In this document: positions 1 through 7,847 of the stretch, one piece after another
How positions within the stretch are numbered: position 1 is the stretch's first letter
Layout: each line of letters starts with the position of its first letter
Source: Bacteroidales bacterium
GTDB lineage: Bacteria > Bacteroidota > Bacteroidia > Bacteroidales > F082
NCBI GenBank assembly: GCA_029983675.1
Contig: JASBYY010000050.1
Span: forward strand, 1 to 19,609
Direction: 5' to 3'
Length of the DNA stretch: 19,609 bases
Notes under the pieces: model-generated
The model's input: only the letters and a program-made list of their open reading frames with translations
Told to the model about the DNA's origin: nothing
The model's database searches: none
Program-made: the position numbers and the translations under genes

Positions 1-5
1 GAACC

Positions 6-863
6 TCACACAGAAATGGAAATGCCAAAAGTGGTTTTTAAGGGTTGACTAGATAGTCCACGGGCATAAAGTTCAATGTCATTTGAAAGACCGACCGAGG
101 CATACTTTGAAATGCCGCTTCGGTGTTTATCCGCCTTATTCCTGCTGTTAAACATATGACTGTATTCCGCACCTACCGCAATGTTTTTGGTTTTATATCC
201 TGCGAAGAAACTGAGATTCTGTTGGACGGTTTCCGTGGAATCGGGGTTTTGCCTATCCTTATAACTTCCATACACCCGAAAAGCAAGATTTTGAATCGGG
301 GTAAGGGTAAGTCCCTCAGAATAAAGCATTTGGTTATCGAGTTGGATGCTCTTGTATCCCTCTCCGTTGACACAAGTCAGGTCGCCGCTGACCCATTTTA
401 CAATCTGATATTGTGCAACAACACCAAGGTCGGCACTGCTTCCAAACTTATGCTCGTTCTGAAATGATTTCATCACATTACGGTGGCCCCAGTATTTTTC
501 CTGTAATTCAAATTGCTGTAGCCCCGTCAAACCCGCATTGAGTTTGAAAATGCCATTTTTCCAACTCACCATTGCGTTTTTCACAAATACCACACGATGC
601 AAATCACTCACATCGCCCTATTTGCCCATGTCAAATACGACCTTAGCAGATAACGCATCGGTAAACTGGTACTGATAGCCAAGGTAGGCTCTGTCCAAAT
701 CAAATCCGATGTTGTCTTTCTGTCTGCCAAAACCGGCGTGAAAATTGCTAAAAACTGTAAGAATCGGTTTCCCCTTAGGTTGCTGCTCCTAGGTAGGTTC
801 CGACTGACAAAATGCAGACTGCACTGCAAAAACGATCAACGTGGTCGCAAATAATCTTCGCAT
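6..863 (-). pseudogene. Decayed outer-membrane porin (phosphate-selective porin O/P-like), two in-frame TAG stops
   Basis: One frame runs from an ATG at 863 to a TGA at 6-8 and is interrupted by TAG at 789-791 (codon 25) and TAG at 618-620 (codon 82). Codons 1-20 form a clear signal peptide (MRRLFATT..., ending FCQ). After the first stop the frame continues with porin-like text (GFDLDRAYLGYQYQF, then AKVVFDMGK). After the second stop it has FELQEKYWGHR, SADLGVVAQY, GEGYKSIQL and TVGAEYSHMF-like beta-strand patterns typical of Bacteroidota porins related to OprO/OprP. The frame ends at codon 285; my recollection is that such porins are nearer 350 residues, and the last ~20 codons no longer look like the family, so the 3' end is probably also damaged. 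Restart at the internal ATG (611) would give a 201-residue protein with no signal peptide, so export is unlikely. The first stop is one C-to-T change from a Gln codon. The family call is from memory of conserved patterns. Confidence 0.75.
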
Positions 864-921
864 TTTCTGTTTGTTTTTTATTTGAATTTTTGTTGATAAT
901 TATTGATTTACTTTTCGACAA

Positions 922-929
922 CAAAAATA
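922..929 (-). promoter_or_regulatory. Bacteroidota -7 box for the broken porin gene
   Basis: On the minus strand the sequence reads TATTTTTG, an exact TAnnTTTG match, about 58 nt before the ATG at 863. No good -33 TTTG is visible. The promoter seems to have survived although the gene has not. Confidence 0.5.
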
Positions 930-1083
930 GATGCAGCTTTTTGCAATGTAATGAACAGACAAAGAAGAAACGGTTACAATTTGATTGCGACAAAAACGAA
1001 CCATAATGGTAACAAGCAGGAGAAAAAGCTTATCCCACGAGCAAAAAAGAAAGCGTAAACTGTTAAGAAGTCGTGCGCCGCTA

Positions 1084-2694
1084 TCAGAATCCGTTCAATG
1101 GCAAGATAACGGTCGGTATCAACAACAAAGCCCCTATGATGATCAGCAAAACAATGAATTTCCAGATGAAACGCACCCATTTTTCCCATGGAATGCGGGC
1201 CACGCCCAACGTGGCGATAAGCACGCCCGAAGTCGGCGTGATCATGTTGGTGAAACCATCACCAAACTGAAACGCCATCACCGTCGCTTGACGCGAAACA
1301 TGTATCAAATCGCTGAATGGAGCCATGATCGGCATGGTAATGGCTGCCTTGGCAGAGCCTGAAGGGATGACCACATTAATAAGAGTCTGTATGCAATACA
1401 TGATTTCCACGGAAAGAATGCGACCGGCATTGTGCATGGACTTCGACAAGCCATACAACATGGTATCGATGACACCGCCATCTTGCAAGATGATGACAAT
1501 GCCACCGGCCAGCCCCACAATGACTGCAGCGGAAAGGATGTCGCCCATGCCTTCGATGAACAGCTTGGCGATGTCGCTGGCGCTTCGGTCAATGCTCAAC
1601 CCGCTAATAATGCCGAGGAACAGAAACAACGCTGCAATTTCCATGATGTACCATCCGTAACCGAGCACCCCGACGACAAGATAAAACACCGTACCAAACA
1701 GCATGGTCAGAATAAAATAGTGCACCGACTTGCGCAATGCGAAAAATCCGAGCAAGGCAAACACGACAGCCCCAACAGGGAGCAACAGCAACGTGGCGGA
1801 ACGATTGCCGAGCTTCATCGTGGTCATCGGATACAACACGGCAAATACAACAAGGACTACCGTAACGAAAGCATACACCCACCACGCTTTTTTAGGCGTG
1901 TAATAGGCAATTTGCTCCGCTTCGGTTCCCTCCGACTTGCGCCAGTAGCTATCGGCCTCGTACATGATGGATGACTGGGGATTTCGCTTGACCTTGTTGG
2001 CATAAACTAATACAAAGACAATGCCTACTATGGTCAGCACCACCCAACAAAGGGAGCGGTAACCGATGCCGGTAAACAGCGGAATACCTGCAATACCTTG
2101 TGCAATGCCGATGGTAAAAGGATTGAGCATGGCTCCTGAAAAGCCAATGTGCGCCGCCACATACACCATGCACACCCCAACAATGGAATCATAACCCATC
2201 GAAACAGCCAACGGTATGATTATCAACGTAAAAGCTATGGTTTCTTCACTCATACCGAATACCGATCCGAACAAGCTGAACAGTATCATGATGAGCGTAA
2301 TCATAATATTGTTGATGCCGATTTTACCGATAAGGCGGTTGTGTTCGAGGCGGCGTGTGAGGCGAAGAAAAGCATAGATACCGGTATCGATGGCGCGGCT
2401 TTTGTTCATAATCCAAAAGGCTCCGCCAATAATCAGGATGAAAATAATGATGTTACTCTGCTTGACAAAACCCTTGTACAAAGCGGAAAAAACCTGCCAG
2501 GTCTGCGGCTCGGCATGGTAGGATTTGGCTTGCGCCTCGGGCAACTGGTCCTGATAATAAAAACGCATCACCGTTTCACTGCCCAACTGTTCCTCGACGT
2601 ATTTTCCTGGCTGGATAAACCATGTCATTGCAGCGGCAATGATAATGATGAAGAACACGATGACAAAAGTATGCGGTACCTTGCGTTTTTTCAT
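1084..2694 (-). CDS. YfcC-family membrane carrier (C4-dicarboxylate anaerobic carrier/DcuC-like superfamily)
   Basis: A 536-residue integral membrane protein starting MKKRKVPHTF, with a first hydrophobic segment at about residues 8-26 and roughly twelve membrane spans in total. The C-terminal half carries the family pattern QFGDGFTNMITPTSG followed by GVARIPWEKW, which I recognise from YfcC/YcgA-type carriers. Some relatives are arginine/ornithine or basic amino acid antiporters, others are annotated as short-chain fatty acid or dicarboxylate carriers, so the substrate is not assigned. An extracytoplasmic loop is likely between the first two spans (residues 30-70). It is transcribed alone from a TAnnTTTG promoter and is divergent from the S9B peptidase gene, which would suit uptake or exchange of peptide breakdown products (inference). 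The length is near the upper end for the family. The start follows the promoter by about 24 nt. No clear terminator follows; 864-1083 holds only AT-rich sequence and the porin promoter. Confidence 0.85.
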   Translation of the reverse strand: MKKRKVPHTFVIVFFIIIIAAAMTWFIQPGKYVEEQLGSETVMRFYYQDQLPEAQAKSYHAEPQTWQVFSALYKGFVKQSNIIIFILIIGGAFWIMNKSRAIDTGIYAFLRLTRRLEHNRLIGKIGINNIMITLIMILFSLFGSVFGMSEETIAFTLIIIPLAVSMGYDSIVGVCMVYVAAHIGFSGAMLNPFTIGIAQGIAGIPLFTGIGYRSLCWVVLTIVGIVFVLVYANKVKRNPQSSIMYEADSYWRKSEGTEAEQIAYYTPKKAWWVYAFVTVVLVVFAVLYPMTTMKLGNRSATLLLLPVGAVVFALLGFFALRKSVHYFILTMLFGTVFYLVVGVLGYGWYIMEIAALFLFLGIISGLSIDRSASDIAKLFIEGMGDILSAAVIVGLAGGIVIILQDGGVIDTMLYGLSKSMHNAGRILSVEIMYCIQTLINVVIPSGSAKAAITMPIMAPFSDLIHVSRQATVMAFQFGDGFTNMITPTSGVLIATLGVARIPWEKWVRFIWKFIVLLIIIGALLLIPTVILPLNGF

Positions 2695-2717
2695 GGCTTT
2701 CGTTTAAAATTCGGCTT

Positions 2718-2725
2718 CAAAATTA
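2718..2725 (-). promoter_or_regulatory. -7 box of the YfcC-family gene
   Basis: The minus strand reads TAATTTTG (TAnnTTTG), 23 nt before the ATG at 2694. Immediately upstream, within the presumed spacer toward the -33 region, lies the palindrome at 2729-2742. Confidence 0.55.
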
Positions 2726-2728
2726 GAA

Positions 2729-2742
2729 AATTGCCGGCAATT
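2729..2742. promoter_or_regulatory. Perfect 14-bp palindrome in the divergent YfcC/S9B peptidase intergenic region
   Basis: AATTGCCGGCAATT is a perfect dyad. It lies between the -7 box of the minus-strand carrier gene and its expected -33 region, and about 120 bp before the peptidase start. The position would suit a repressor operator for the carrier gene. No repressor is identified and the role is inferred from position only. Confidence 0.3.
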
Positions 2743-2864
2743 ACATGTCGATACGTCTTTTTTGCCTAATTTCGTGCGCTTTGCGAAACAAGCACACCTA
2801 TGCTTTTGGAAAGGTGCAACCTGCTTCGCATTTAGAATTGCAATTTATTATAAATCAATAGGAT

Positions 2865-5021
2865 ATGTATAAAAAGATTGTACTATGGCTATCCATTGCG
2901 ACATGTTTTGCTTTTGCAAACAGCGCATTTGCCCAAGAAAAGAAATTGTTTACTCCGGAAGATGCTTCCTACAACAACCCAGCAATGTTTTCGAAAAGAC
3001 CCAACCAGTTGAAATGGATCGGTCAGTCGGACCGCTACATGTGGGTTGAGAAGAAAGAAGTCAAGATGGCGACGGCAGGCAAATCGAAAGAAACGACGTT
3101 GCTCACCCTCGACCAAATGAACAGCATGACCCACCAAGCCGGTCTCGACAGCTTGTCGCGCATTCCCAACCTGAATTGGATGGATGAGCAGCAGGCCTAT
3201 TTTTATTCCAAAGGGAAAAACGGCATACATTTGAACGTGTTGGATTTGAAAGCAAAAAAAATCCGCAAAGTCACGGAGATTCCACAAGAAGCCAAAAACC
3301 AGACTATTGCAACACCTTCACTTCGAGTAGCCTATACCATAGATAATAATTTGTTTGTTGCCGACGGTGAAAATCAAATTCAGATCACCGACAACCCGGA
3401 AGGAGTGGTCGCTGGTCAATCTGTGCACCGCAACGAGTTTGCCATCAACGGCGGCATATTCTGGTCGCCCGACAACAGCTTGCTGGCATACTACTCCATG
3501 GATGAGCGCATGGTTACCGACTATCCTTTGGTCGATATCACCGAACGCACAGCCACCGAGAAGGCCATCAAATATCCCATGGCCGGCATGAAAAGCCATC
3601 AAGTGACCCTGCATGTGTACGACATGACCAAAGCAGCCGACCTCACCATCAAGACGGGGGAACCTGTGGAGCAGTATCTCACAGCCATCACTTGGAATCC
3701 CGACAATAAACGGGTATATATCGGTGTGCTGAACCGCGGTCAAAACGACCTGAAATTCAATGAATACAACGCCATTTCCGGCGATTTCATCAAGACCGTT
3801 TTCGAAGACAAGGACGAACAATACGTTGAGCCTACCGGCCCTGCATATTTCCTTCCCAACGACAACAAGCGCTTTGTCTGGATGGCCCAGCGCGACGGTT
3901 ACTACCATCTCTATCTGCACACCCTTGGAAATGCCAAGGCCCAGCAACTCACCCATGGCGACTTTGTAGTCACCGACTTCGGCGGTTTCGATAAAAACGG
4001 CGAACATCTCTACTTCACCTCTACGGCCGTCAGTCCGCTGGAACGTCATTGCTACAAGCTGAACCTGAAAAGCGGCAAGCTGAACAAAGTCACTACGGCA
4101 CATGGCACTCACAGTGTCTCACCAAGCGGCAGCGGAAAGTATTTCCTCGACTTCTATTCCAGTACCGATGTGCCTTTTAATGTCGATTTGGCAAATGCCA
4201 ACGGTAAAATGCTGAAACGGCTGCACGAAGCCGAAAACCCGCTGAAAGACTACCATATCGGCACAACGGAAATAGGACAACTCAAGGCGGAGGATGGTCA
4301 GACACTCTACACACGCCTGATCAAACCTTACAACTTCGACGCTTCAAAGAAATACCCTGTCATCGTTTATGTCTATGGCGGTCCCCACGCCCAGCTGATC
4401 ACCGATTCATGGACGGCGGGCGCAGGCATTTATCTGAACTACCTCGCACAAGAAGGGTTCATCGTGTTCACTCTCGACAATCGTGGCTCTGCCGACCGTG
4501 GCGAGGCTTTCGAACAATGCATACACCGTCAGTGCGGACAACTCGAAATGCGCGACCAGATGGCCGGCATCGCCTATCTGAAAACCCTTCCCTATGTCGA
4601 TGCCAACCGCATTGGTTCCGATGGATGGAGTTATGGCGGTTTCATGTCCACTTCGCTGAAAATCAACCATCCCGATGTTTTCAAGGTGTCGGTGGCAGGT
4701 GGTCCCGTCATGGATTGGAAATACTATGAAATCATGTACGGCGAACGTTACATGGACACTCCGGAGGAAAATTCCGAAGGCTATGAACTGACAAGTCTTG
4801 AAAACAAAACCGACAAACTCGAAGGCAAACTGCTCCTGATCCATTGCACCACCGATCCCGTTGTGGTATGGCAGCACAGCCTCGTGTTCATTGAAAACTG
4901 CATCCACAACGGAAAACAGTTGGACTATTTCGTCTATCCCGGTCACGACCACAATGTGTATGGCATGGACCGCGCTCATCTGATCACGAAAATCACGCAG
5001 TATTTCAAAGATAATCTGTAA
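2865..5021 (+). CDS. Secreted S9B prolyl oligopeptidase-family exopeptidase (dipeptidyl peptidase IV-like)
   Basis: A 718-residue exported serine peptidase. Residues 1-24 are a signal peptide (cut expected near AFA/QE). Residues ~100-450 form the DPP IV N-terminal beta-propeller, with WSPDNSLLAYYSMDERMVTD at about 200-219. Residues ~490-718 are the alpha/beta-hydrolase domain. The catalytic triad is visible: Ser589 in GWSYGG, Asp664 in TTDPVVVW and His696 in GHDHNVYG. The Ser-Asp-His spacing (75 and 32 residues) equals that I recall for Porphyromonas DPP IV. In the loop that binds the substrate amino terminus only one acidic residue is seen (Glu191 in HRNEF), not the Glu-Glu pair of the mammalian enzyme, so a prolyl tripeptidyl peptidase or another S9B specificity is possible. 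The enzyme should remove Xaa-Pro dipeptides (or Pro-containing tripeptides) from peptides outside the inner membrane. udk follows by 33 bp and may be cotranscribed. Confidence 0.9.
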   Translation: MYKKIVLWLSIATCFAFANSAFAQEKKLFTPEDASYNNPAMFSKRPNQLKWIGQSDRYMWVEKKEVKMATAGKSKETTLLTLDQMNSMTHQAGLDSLSRIPNLNWMDEQQAYFYSKGKNGIHLNVLDLKAKKIRKVTEIPQEAKNQTIATPSLRVAYTIDNNLFVADGENQIQITDNPEGVVAGQSVHRNEFAINGGIFWSPDNSLLAYYSMDERMVTDYPLVDITERTATEKAIKYPMAGMKSHQVTLHVYDMTKAADLTIKTGEPVEQYLTAITWNPDNKRVYIGVLNRGQNDLKFNEYNAISGDFIKTVFEDKDEQYVEPTGPAYFLPNDNKRFVWMAQRDGYYHLYLHTLGNAKAQQLTHGDFVVTDFGGFDKNGEHLYFTSTAVSPLERHCYKLNLKSGKLNKVTTAHGTHSVSPSGSGKYFLDFYSSTDVPFNVDLANANGKMLKRLHEAENPLKDYHIGTTEIGQLKAEDGQTLYTRLIKPYNFDASKKYPVIVYVYGGPHAQLITDSWTAGAGIYLNYLAQEGFIVFTLDNRGSADRGEAFEQCIHRQCGQLEMRDQMAGIAYLKTLPYVDANRIGSDGWSYGGFMSTSLKINHPDVFKVSVAGGPVMDWKYYEIMYGERYMDTPEENSEGYELTSLENKTDKLEGKLLLIHCTTDPVVVWQHSLVFIENCIHNGKQLDYFVYPGHDHNVYGMDRAHLITKITQYFKDNL

Positions 5022-5054
5022 TATTGTACCTATAAAACACAAGTACTATAAAAC

Positions 5055-5663
5055 ATGTTAGTCATCGGCATAGCAGGTGGTTCGGGATCGGGCAAGACCA
5101 CCGTTGTTAAGGAACTCATCTCCCAGCTCCCCGAAGAGTCGGTTTCTGTCATTCCGCAGGATGCGTATTACTACGACAATGGCGACCAGTCGCCTGAAGA
5201 AAAGAAACAGATTAACTTCGACCATCCCAACTCCATAGAATGGGACTTGCTGATCGACCATCTTGATCGTCTTAAAAAAGGTGAGACAATCCCCATGCCC
5301 ATCTACACCTACGTGACTTGTGCGCGTTCAAAAGAAGTGGTGCATGTGCATCCCACCGAAGTCATCATCGTCGAGGGCATTCTGATACTCACCAATAAAG
5401 AACTGCGCAACAGAATGGACATCAAGGTGTTTGTCGATACCGATGGCGATGAAAGACTGATGCGCATCATCCGGCGCGACATCGCCGAGCGCGGGCGCAC
5501 ATGGGAAGATGTGTTGCGTCATTACAACACCTTCGTCAAACCCATGCACCAACAGTTTATCGAACCGACGAAACGCTATGCCGACATCATCCTGCCGCAA
5601 GGCTCAAGCCCTGTGGCCGTGGACATTCTGGCTTCAAGGATTCGGATGCAACTGAAACTGTAA
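5055..5663 (+). CDS. udk: Uridine kinase
   Basis: A 202-residue cytoplasmic P-loop kinase that phosphorylates uridine and cytidine to UMP and CMP in pyrimidine salvage. The Walker A motif GGSGSGKT is at residues 8-15. Family patterns follow in order: PQDAYYYD (near 34-41), NFDHPNSIEWDLL (near 54-66), TCARSKEVVHVHPTEVIIVE (ending at the Walker B strand) and FVDTDGDERLMRIIRRDI with a lid-type Arg cluster. The protein ends ADIILPQGSSPVAVDIL, as in bacterial Udk. Length matches the family (about 200-215). The ATG at 5055 puts the P-loop at the expected distance from the N-terminus. It lies 33 bp after the S9B peptidase gene with no obvious promoter between, and ends 56 bp before a strong palindromic terminator. 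Confidence 0.95.
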   Translation: MLVIGIAGGSGSGKTTVVKELISQLPEESVSVIPQDAYYYDNGDQSPEEKKQINFDHPNSIEWDLLIDHLDRLKKGETIPMPIYTYVTCARSKEVVHVHPTEVIIVEGILILTNKELRNRMDIKVFVDTDGDERLMRIIRRDIAERGRTWEDVLRHYNTFVKPMHQQFIEPTKRYADIILPQGSSPVAVDILASRIRMQLKL

Positions 5664-5719
5664 TCTTTCAAAACAATGTGGGAATGCCGCGAAAAACGTC
5701 TTCCACGGCGTACCGAATA

Positions 5720-5747
5720 AAAAAGCCAAGCAATTGCTTGGCTTTTT
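5720..5747. terminator. Bidirectional intrinsic terminator between udk and tRNA-Gln
   Basis: This is a perfect 28-bp palindrome with stem core GCCAAGCAATTGCTTGGC, flanked by A-tracts on the left and T-tracts on the right. It therefore ends in a T-run on either strand. It lies 57 bp after the udk stop and 5 bp beyond the 3' end of the minus-strand tRNA, so it can end both convergent transcripts. Confidence 0.85.
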
Positions 5748-5751
5748 CTTG

Positions 5752-5824
5752 TTGCCCAACCAGGGTTCGAACCTGGACTTTACTGATCCAGAGTCAGTCG
5801 TGTTGCCAATTACACCATTGGGCA
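5752..5824 (-). tRNA. tRNA-Gln (anticodon CUG)
   Basis: Reading the minus strand, all arms fold. The acceptor TGCCCAA (5824-5818) pairs with TTGGGCA. The D-stem is GTGT/ACAC with an 8-nt loop containing GG. The anticodon stem ACTGA/TCAGT holds the 7-nt loop CTCTGGA, giving anticodon CTG at 5791-5789. The variable region is AAAGT, and the T-stem CCAGG/CCTGG holds TTCGAAC. The total is 73 nt including discriminator A; CCA is not encoded. The U1-A72 and G2-C71 pairs known as identity elements of bacterial tRNA-Gln are present, while the discriminator is A rather than the G of E. coli. It lies 116 bp downstream of glnS, whose product would charge it, but has its own promoter. Confidence 0.95.
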
Positions 5825-5836
5825 TCAATTCGGCTG

Positions 5837-5866
5837 CAAAAGTACTAAATTGGCGGATAGTGCAAA
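5837..5866 (-). promoter_or_regulatory. Promoter of tRNA-Gln (-33 TTTG, -7 TACTTTTG)
   Basis: The minus strand reads TTTG at 5866-5863, an 18-nt spacer, then TACTTTTG at 5844-5837. This matches the Bacteroidota consensus TTTG/TAnnTTTG. The -7 box lies 12 nt before the mature tRNA 5' end, leaving only a few nt of leader. Confidence 0.7.
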
Positions 5867-5867
5867 C

Positions 5868-5914
5868 AAAAAAAGCGATTTTTTTCGATTTACATCAAAA
5901 AAAGTCGCTTTTTT
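5868..5914 (-). terminator. Intrinsic terminator of glnS
   Basis: On the minus strand AAAAAAGCGA (5914-5905) pairs with TCGCTTTTTT (ending at 5869), with further A/T pairing inside (TTTTTTTGAT with ATCGAAAAAAA), and ends in a T-run. It begins 27 bp past the glnS stop and ends just before the tRNA-Gln promoter, so tRNA transcription is likely independent of glnS. Confidence 0.7.
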
Positions 5915-5940
5915 ACCGTTCTACACCTTCTTGCAAAGCC

Positions 5941-7674
5941 TTACTGGTTCTTCGACCACGTGTCTTTTAATGAAACCGTGCGGTTGAACACCAAATGCCC
6001 AGGTGTGCTGTCCTTATCGACCGTAAAATAGCCGATCCGTTGGAATTGGAAATGGTCGAGCGGCTGTGCATCGGCGAGACAAGACTCTACATAACACACC
6101 GGTCTCACTTCCAAACAATCGGGATTCATCATTTCCTTCATGGCTTCGAGGGCTGTCTTACCTTCGGCTTGCAGGCGCGAAAGCTCATCGCGTGGATTTT
6201 CCACTTTCCACAGGCGGTCATACAATCGCACTTCAACTTGCAGTGCATGTTGACAGCTCACCCAATGTATGGTGCCTTTCACCTTGCGGTTGGCTCCCGG
6301 CAATCCACTGCGAGTGTCGGGGTCATATTCGGCATATACTTCTGTGACGCGGCCTTCGTCATCTTTCCGGCAGCCTGTGCATTTCACGATATAGGCGTTT
6401 TTCAAGCGAACCTCGTTGCCAGGCGTCATGCGGAAATATTTCTTTGGGGCTTCTTCCATGAAGTCCTCTCTTTCCATCCACAGCTCCCGGCTGAAAGCAA
6501 CCTGATGGCTTCCTGCACTCTCATCCTCCGGATTGTTGACGGCTTCCATTTCCTCGACCTGTCCTTCAGGATAGTTGGTGATTATGAGTTTCACTGGGTT
6601 GATTACTGCCGACACACGATTGGCTGTGGCGTTGAGGTCTTCGCGGACGGCACTTTCGAGCAAAGCGAAATCATTCAACGCATCGTAGGTGGTATAGCCG
6701 ATTTTATCGATAAACTTATGAATGGATGAAGGCGTGTAGCCACGGCGACGGAACGCGCAGATGGTAGGCATTCGCGGATCGTCCCAGCCTTCGACGAGGC
6801 CTTCATTGACCAATGTCAGCAGATTGCGTTTGCTCATCAGCGTATAGTTCAGATTCAGCTTGTTGAACTCGGTCTGATGCGGTCTGTTGTCGTCAAGGTC
6901 GCGGCCTTCTTTCAATTCGTCGATGAAAAAGTCGTAAAGCGGACGGTGGACGACAAACTCCAACGTACACAGCGAATGCGTGACGCCTTCGAAAAAGTCG
7001 CTCTGTCCATGGGCAAAGTCATACATAGGATAAACATGCCATTTCGTGCCTGTGCGATGGTGCGGCGTATCGACGACACGGTAAATGATAGGATCACGGA
7101 AGTGCATGTTCGGGTTGGCCATATCGATTTTGGCCCGCAGCACCATCTTGCCTTCGCCAATCTCGCCGGCATTCATCTTCTGGAACAAAGCCAGCGACTC
7201 CTCGGCGGGCCGGTTGCGATAGGGGCTTTCCACACCGGGGTGCGTAGGCGTTCCTTTTTGAGCTGCAATGTCTTCGGAGCTCTGCTCATCGATATAGGCC
7301 TTGCCTTCCTTGATAAGACGTACAGCAAAATCCCAAAGCTGCTGGAAATAGTCGGAAGCGTAGTATTCGTTGCCCCAATCGTAGCCTAACCACTGTATGT
7401 CTTCCTTGATGGCATCGACATACTCCATGTTTTCCTTGGTGGGATTGGTGTCATCGAAACGCAAGTTGCACACGCCGCCATACTTAGCCGCAATGCCAAA
7501 ATCGAGACAAATCGCCTTGGCGTGACCGATATGCAGATAGCCGTTCGGCTCCGGAGGGAATCGCGTTTGCACACGACCGCCATTTTTGCCGTTTTTAAGA
7601 TCTTCTTCCACAATCGCCTCGATGAAATTCAGCGATTTTTTTTCTTTTCCGTTTTCTACTTCCGTGTTTGACAT
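5941..7674 (-). CDS. glnS: Glutaminyl-tRNA synthetase
   Basis: A 577-residue cytoplasmic class Ib synthetase that charges tRNA-Gln with glutamine. The N-terminal Rossmann domain has PPEPNGYLHIGHAKA, with the HIGH signature at residues 48-51, then LRFDDTNPTKE near 71-81. The second class I signature, usually KMSKS, is the GlnRS form LMSKR at 279-283. WDDPRMPTICAFRRRGYTP at ~297-315 is strongly family-specific. The C-terminal anticodon-binding beta-barrels follow (residues ~345-577) and hold a CTGC pair typical of Bacteroidota GlnRS. Length is slightly above the E. coli enzyme (554) because of a short N-terminal extension before the conserved NFIEAIVEEDL segment. A direct GlnRS argues for direct glutaminylation rather than sole reliance on the transamidation route. 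It has its own promoter and terminator and is divergent from the DUF2147-like gene. Confidence 0.97.
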   Translation of the reverse strand: MSNTEVENGKEKKSLNFIEAIVEEDLKNGKNGGRVQTRFPPEPNGYLHIGHAKAICLDFGIAAKYGGVCNLRFDDTNPTKENMEYVDAIKEDIQWLGYDWGNEYYASDYFQQLWDFAVRLIKEGKAYIDEQSSEDIAAQKGTPTHPGVESPYRNRPAEESLALFQKMNAGEIGEGKMVLRAKIDMANPNMHFRDPIIYRVVDTPHHRTGTKWHVYPMYDFAHGQSDFFEGVTHSLCTLEFVVHRPLYDFFIDELKEGRDLDDNRPHQTEFNKLNLNYTLMSKRNLLTLVNEGLVEGWDDPRMPTICAFRRRGYTPSSIHKFIDKIGYTTYDALNDFALLESAVREDLNATANRVSAVINPVKLIITNYPEGQVEEMEAVNNPEDESAGSHQVAFSRELWMEREDFMEEAPKKYFRMTPGNEVRLKNAYIVKCTGCRKDDEGRVTEVYAEYDPDTRSGLPGANRKVKGTIHWVSCQHALQVEVRLYDRLWKVENPRDELSRLQAEGKTALEAMKEMMNPDCLEVRPVCYVESCLADAQPLDHFQFQRIGYFTVDKDSTPGHLVFNRTVSLKDTWSKNQ

Positions 7675-7696
7675 GGCTTCTCCTTTTTATTGACTG

Positions 7697-7704
7697 CAAA
7701 AATA
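7697..7704 (-). promoter_or_regulatory. -7 box of glnS
   Basis: The minus strand reads TATTTTTG, exact TAnnTTTG, 22 nt before the glnS ATG at 7674. No clear TTTG is seen at -33. Confidence 0.55.
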
Positions 7705-7802
7705 GTATTTTTAAGAAAATGGAAAAAACATCAGACATACGGGAAAAGTAAAGGACGGATAGAAAAATCGCCGGAACAATCTGCCTCCCAACAAAAAAAC
7801 AT

Positions 7803-7810
7803 TACTTTTG
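7803..7810 (+). promoter_or_regulatory. -7 box of the DUF2147-like gene
   Basis: TACTTTTG matches TAnnTTTG. Transcription would start near 7817, downstream of an upstream in-frame ATG at 7812, which shows that the real start codon is the ATG at 7848. Confidence 0.55.
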
Positions 7811-7847
7811 CATGACGACAATACAAAAATACAACGCATCCGTGCTT

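Noticed and set aside
608..829. Separate 73-codon minus-strand frame upstream of the 201-codon porin frame
   Set aside because: It is out of frame with the signal peptide and porin text; the true frame crosses TAG codons.
6..863. TAG recoded as an amino acid in this organism
   Set aside because: Intact genes here end in TAG at family-appropriate C-termini (S46 peptidase, 175-residue barrel, jelly-roll protein), and no suppressor tRNA is present in the window.
985..1362. Plus-strand frames opposite the YfcC-family gene (here and at 1432-1974, 2149-2769)
   Set aside because: Antisense shadows of a clear membrane protein gene, with no promoter and low-complexity His/Gln/Arg content.
2805..2840. 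Promoter for the S9B peptidase: TTTG at 2805-2808 and TAGAATTG at 2833-2840
   Set aside because: The -7 box has one mismatch and the spacing (24 nt) is too long; no better candidate was found, so not listed as a feature.
7812..7847. Upstream in-frame ATG as start of the DUF2147-like gene
   Set aside because: It lies 2 nt after the -7 box, before the likely transcription start, and adds a polar stretch ahead of a good signal peptide.
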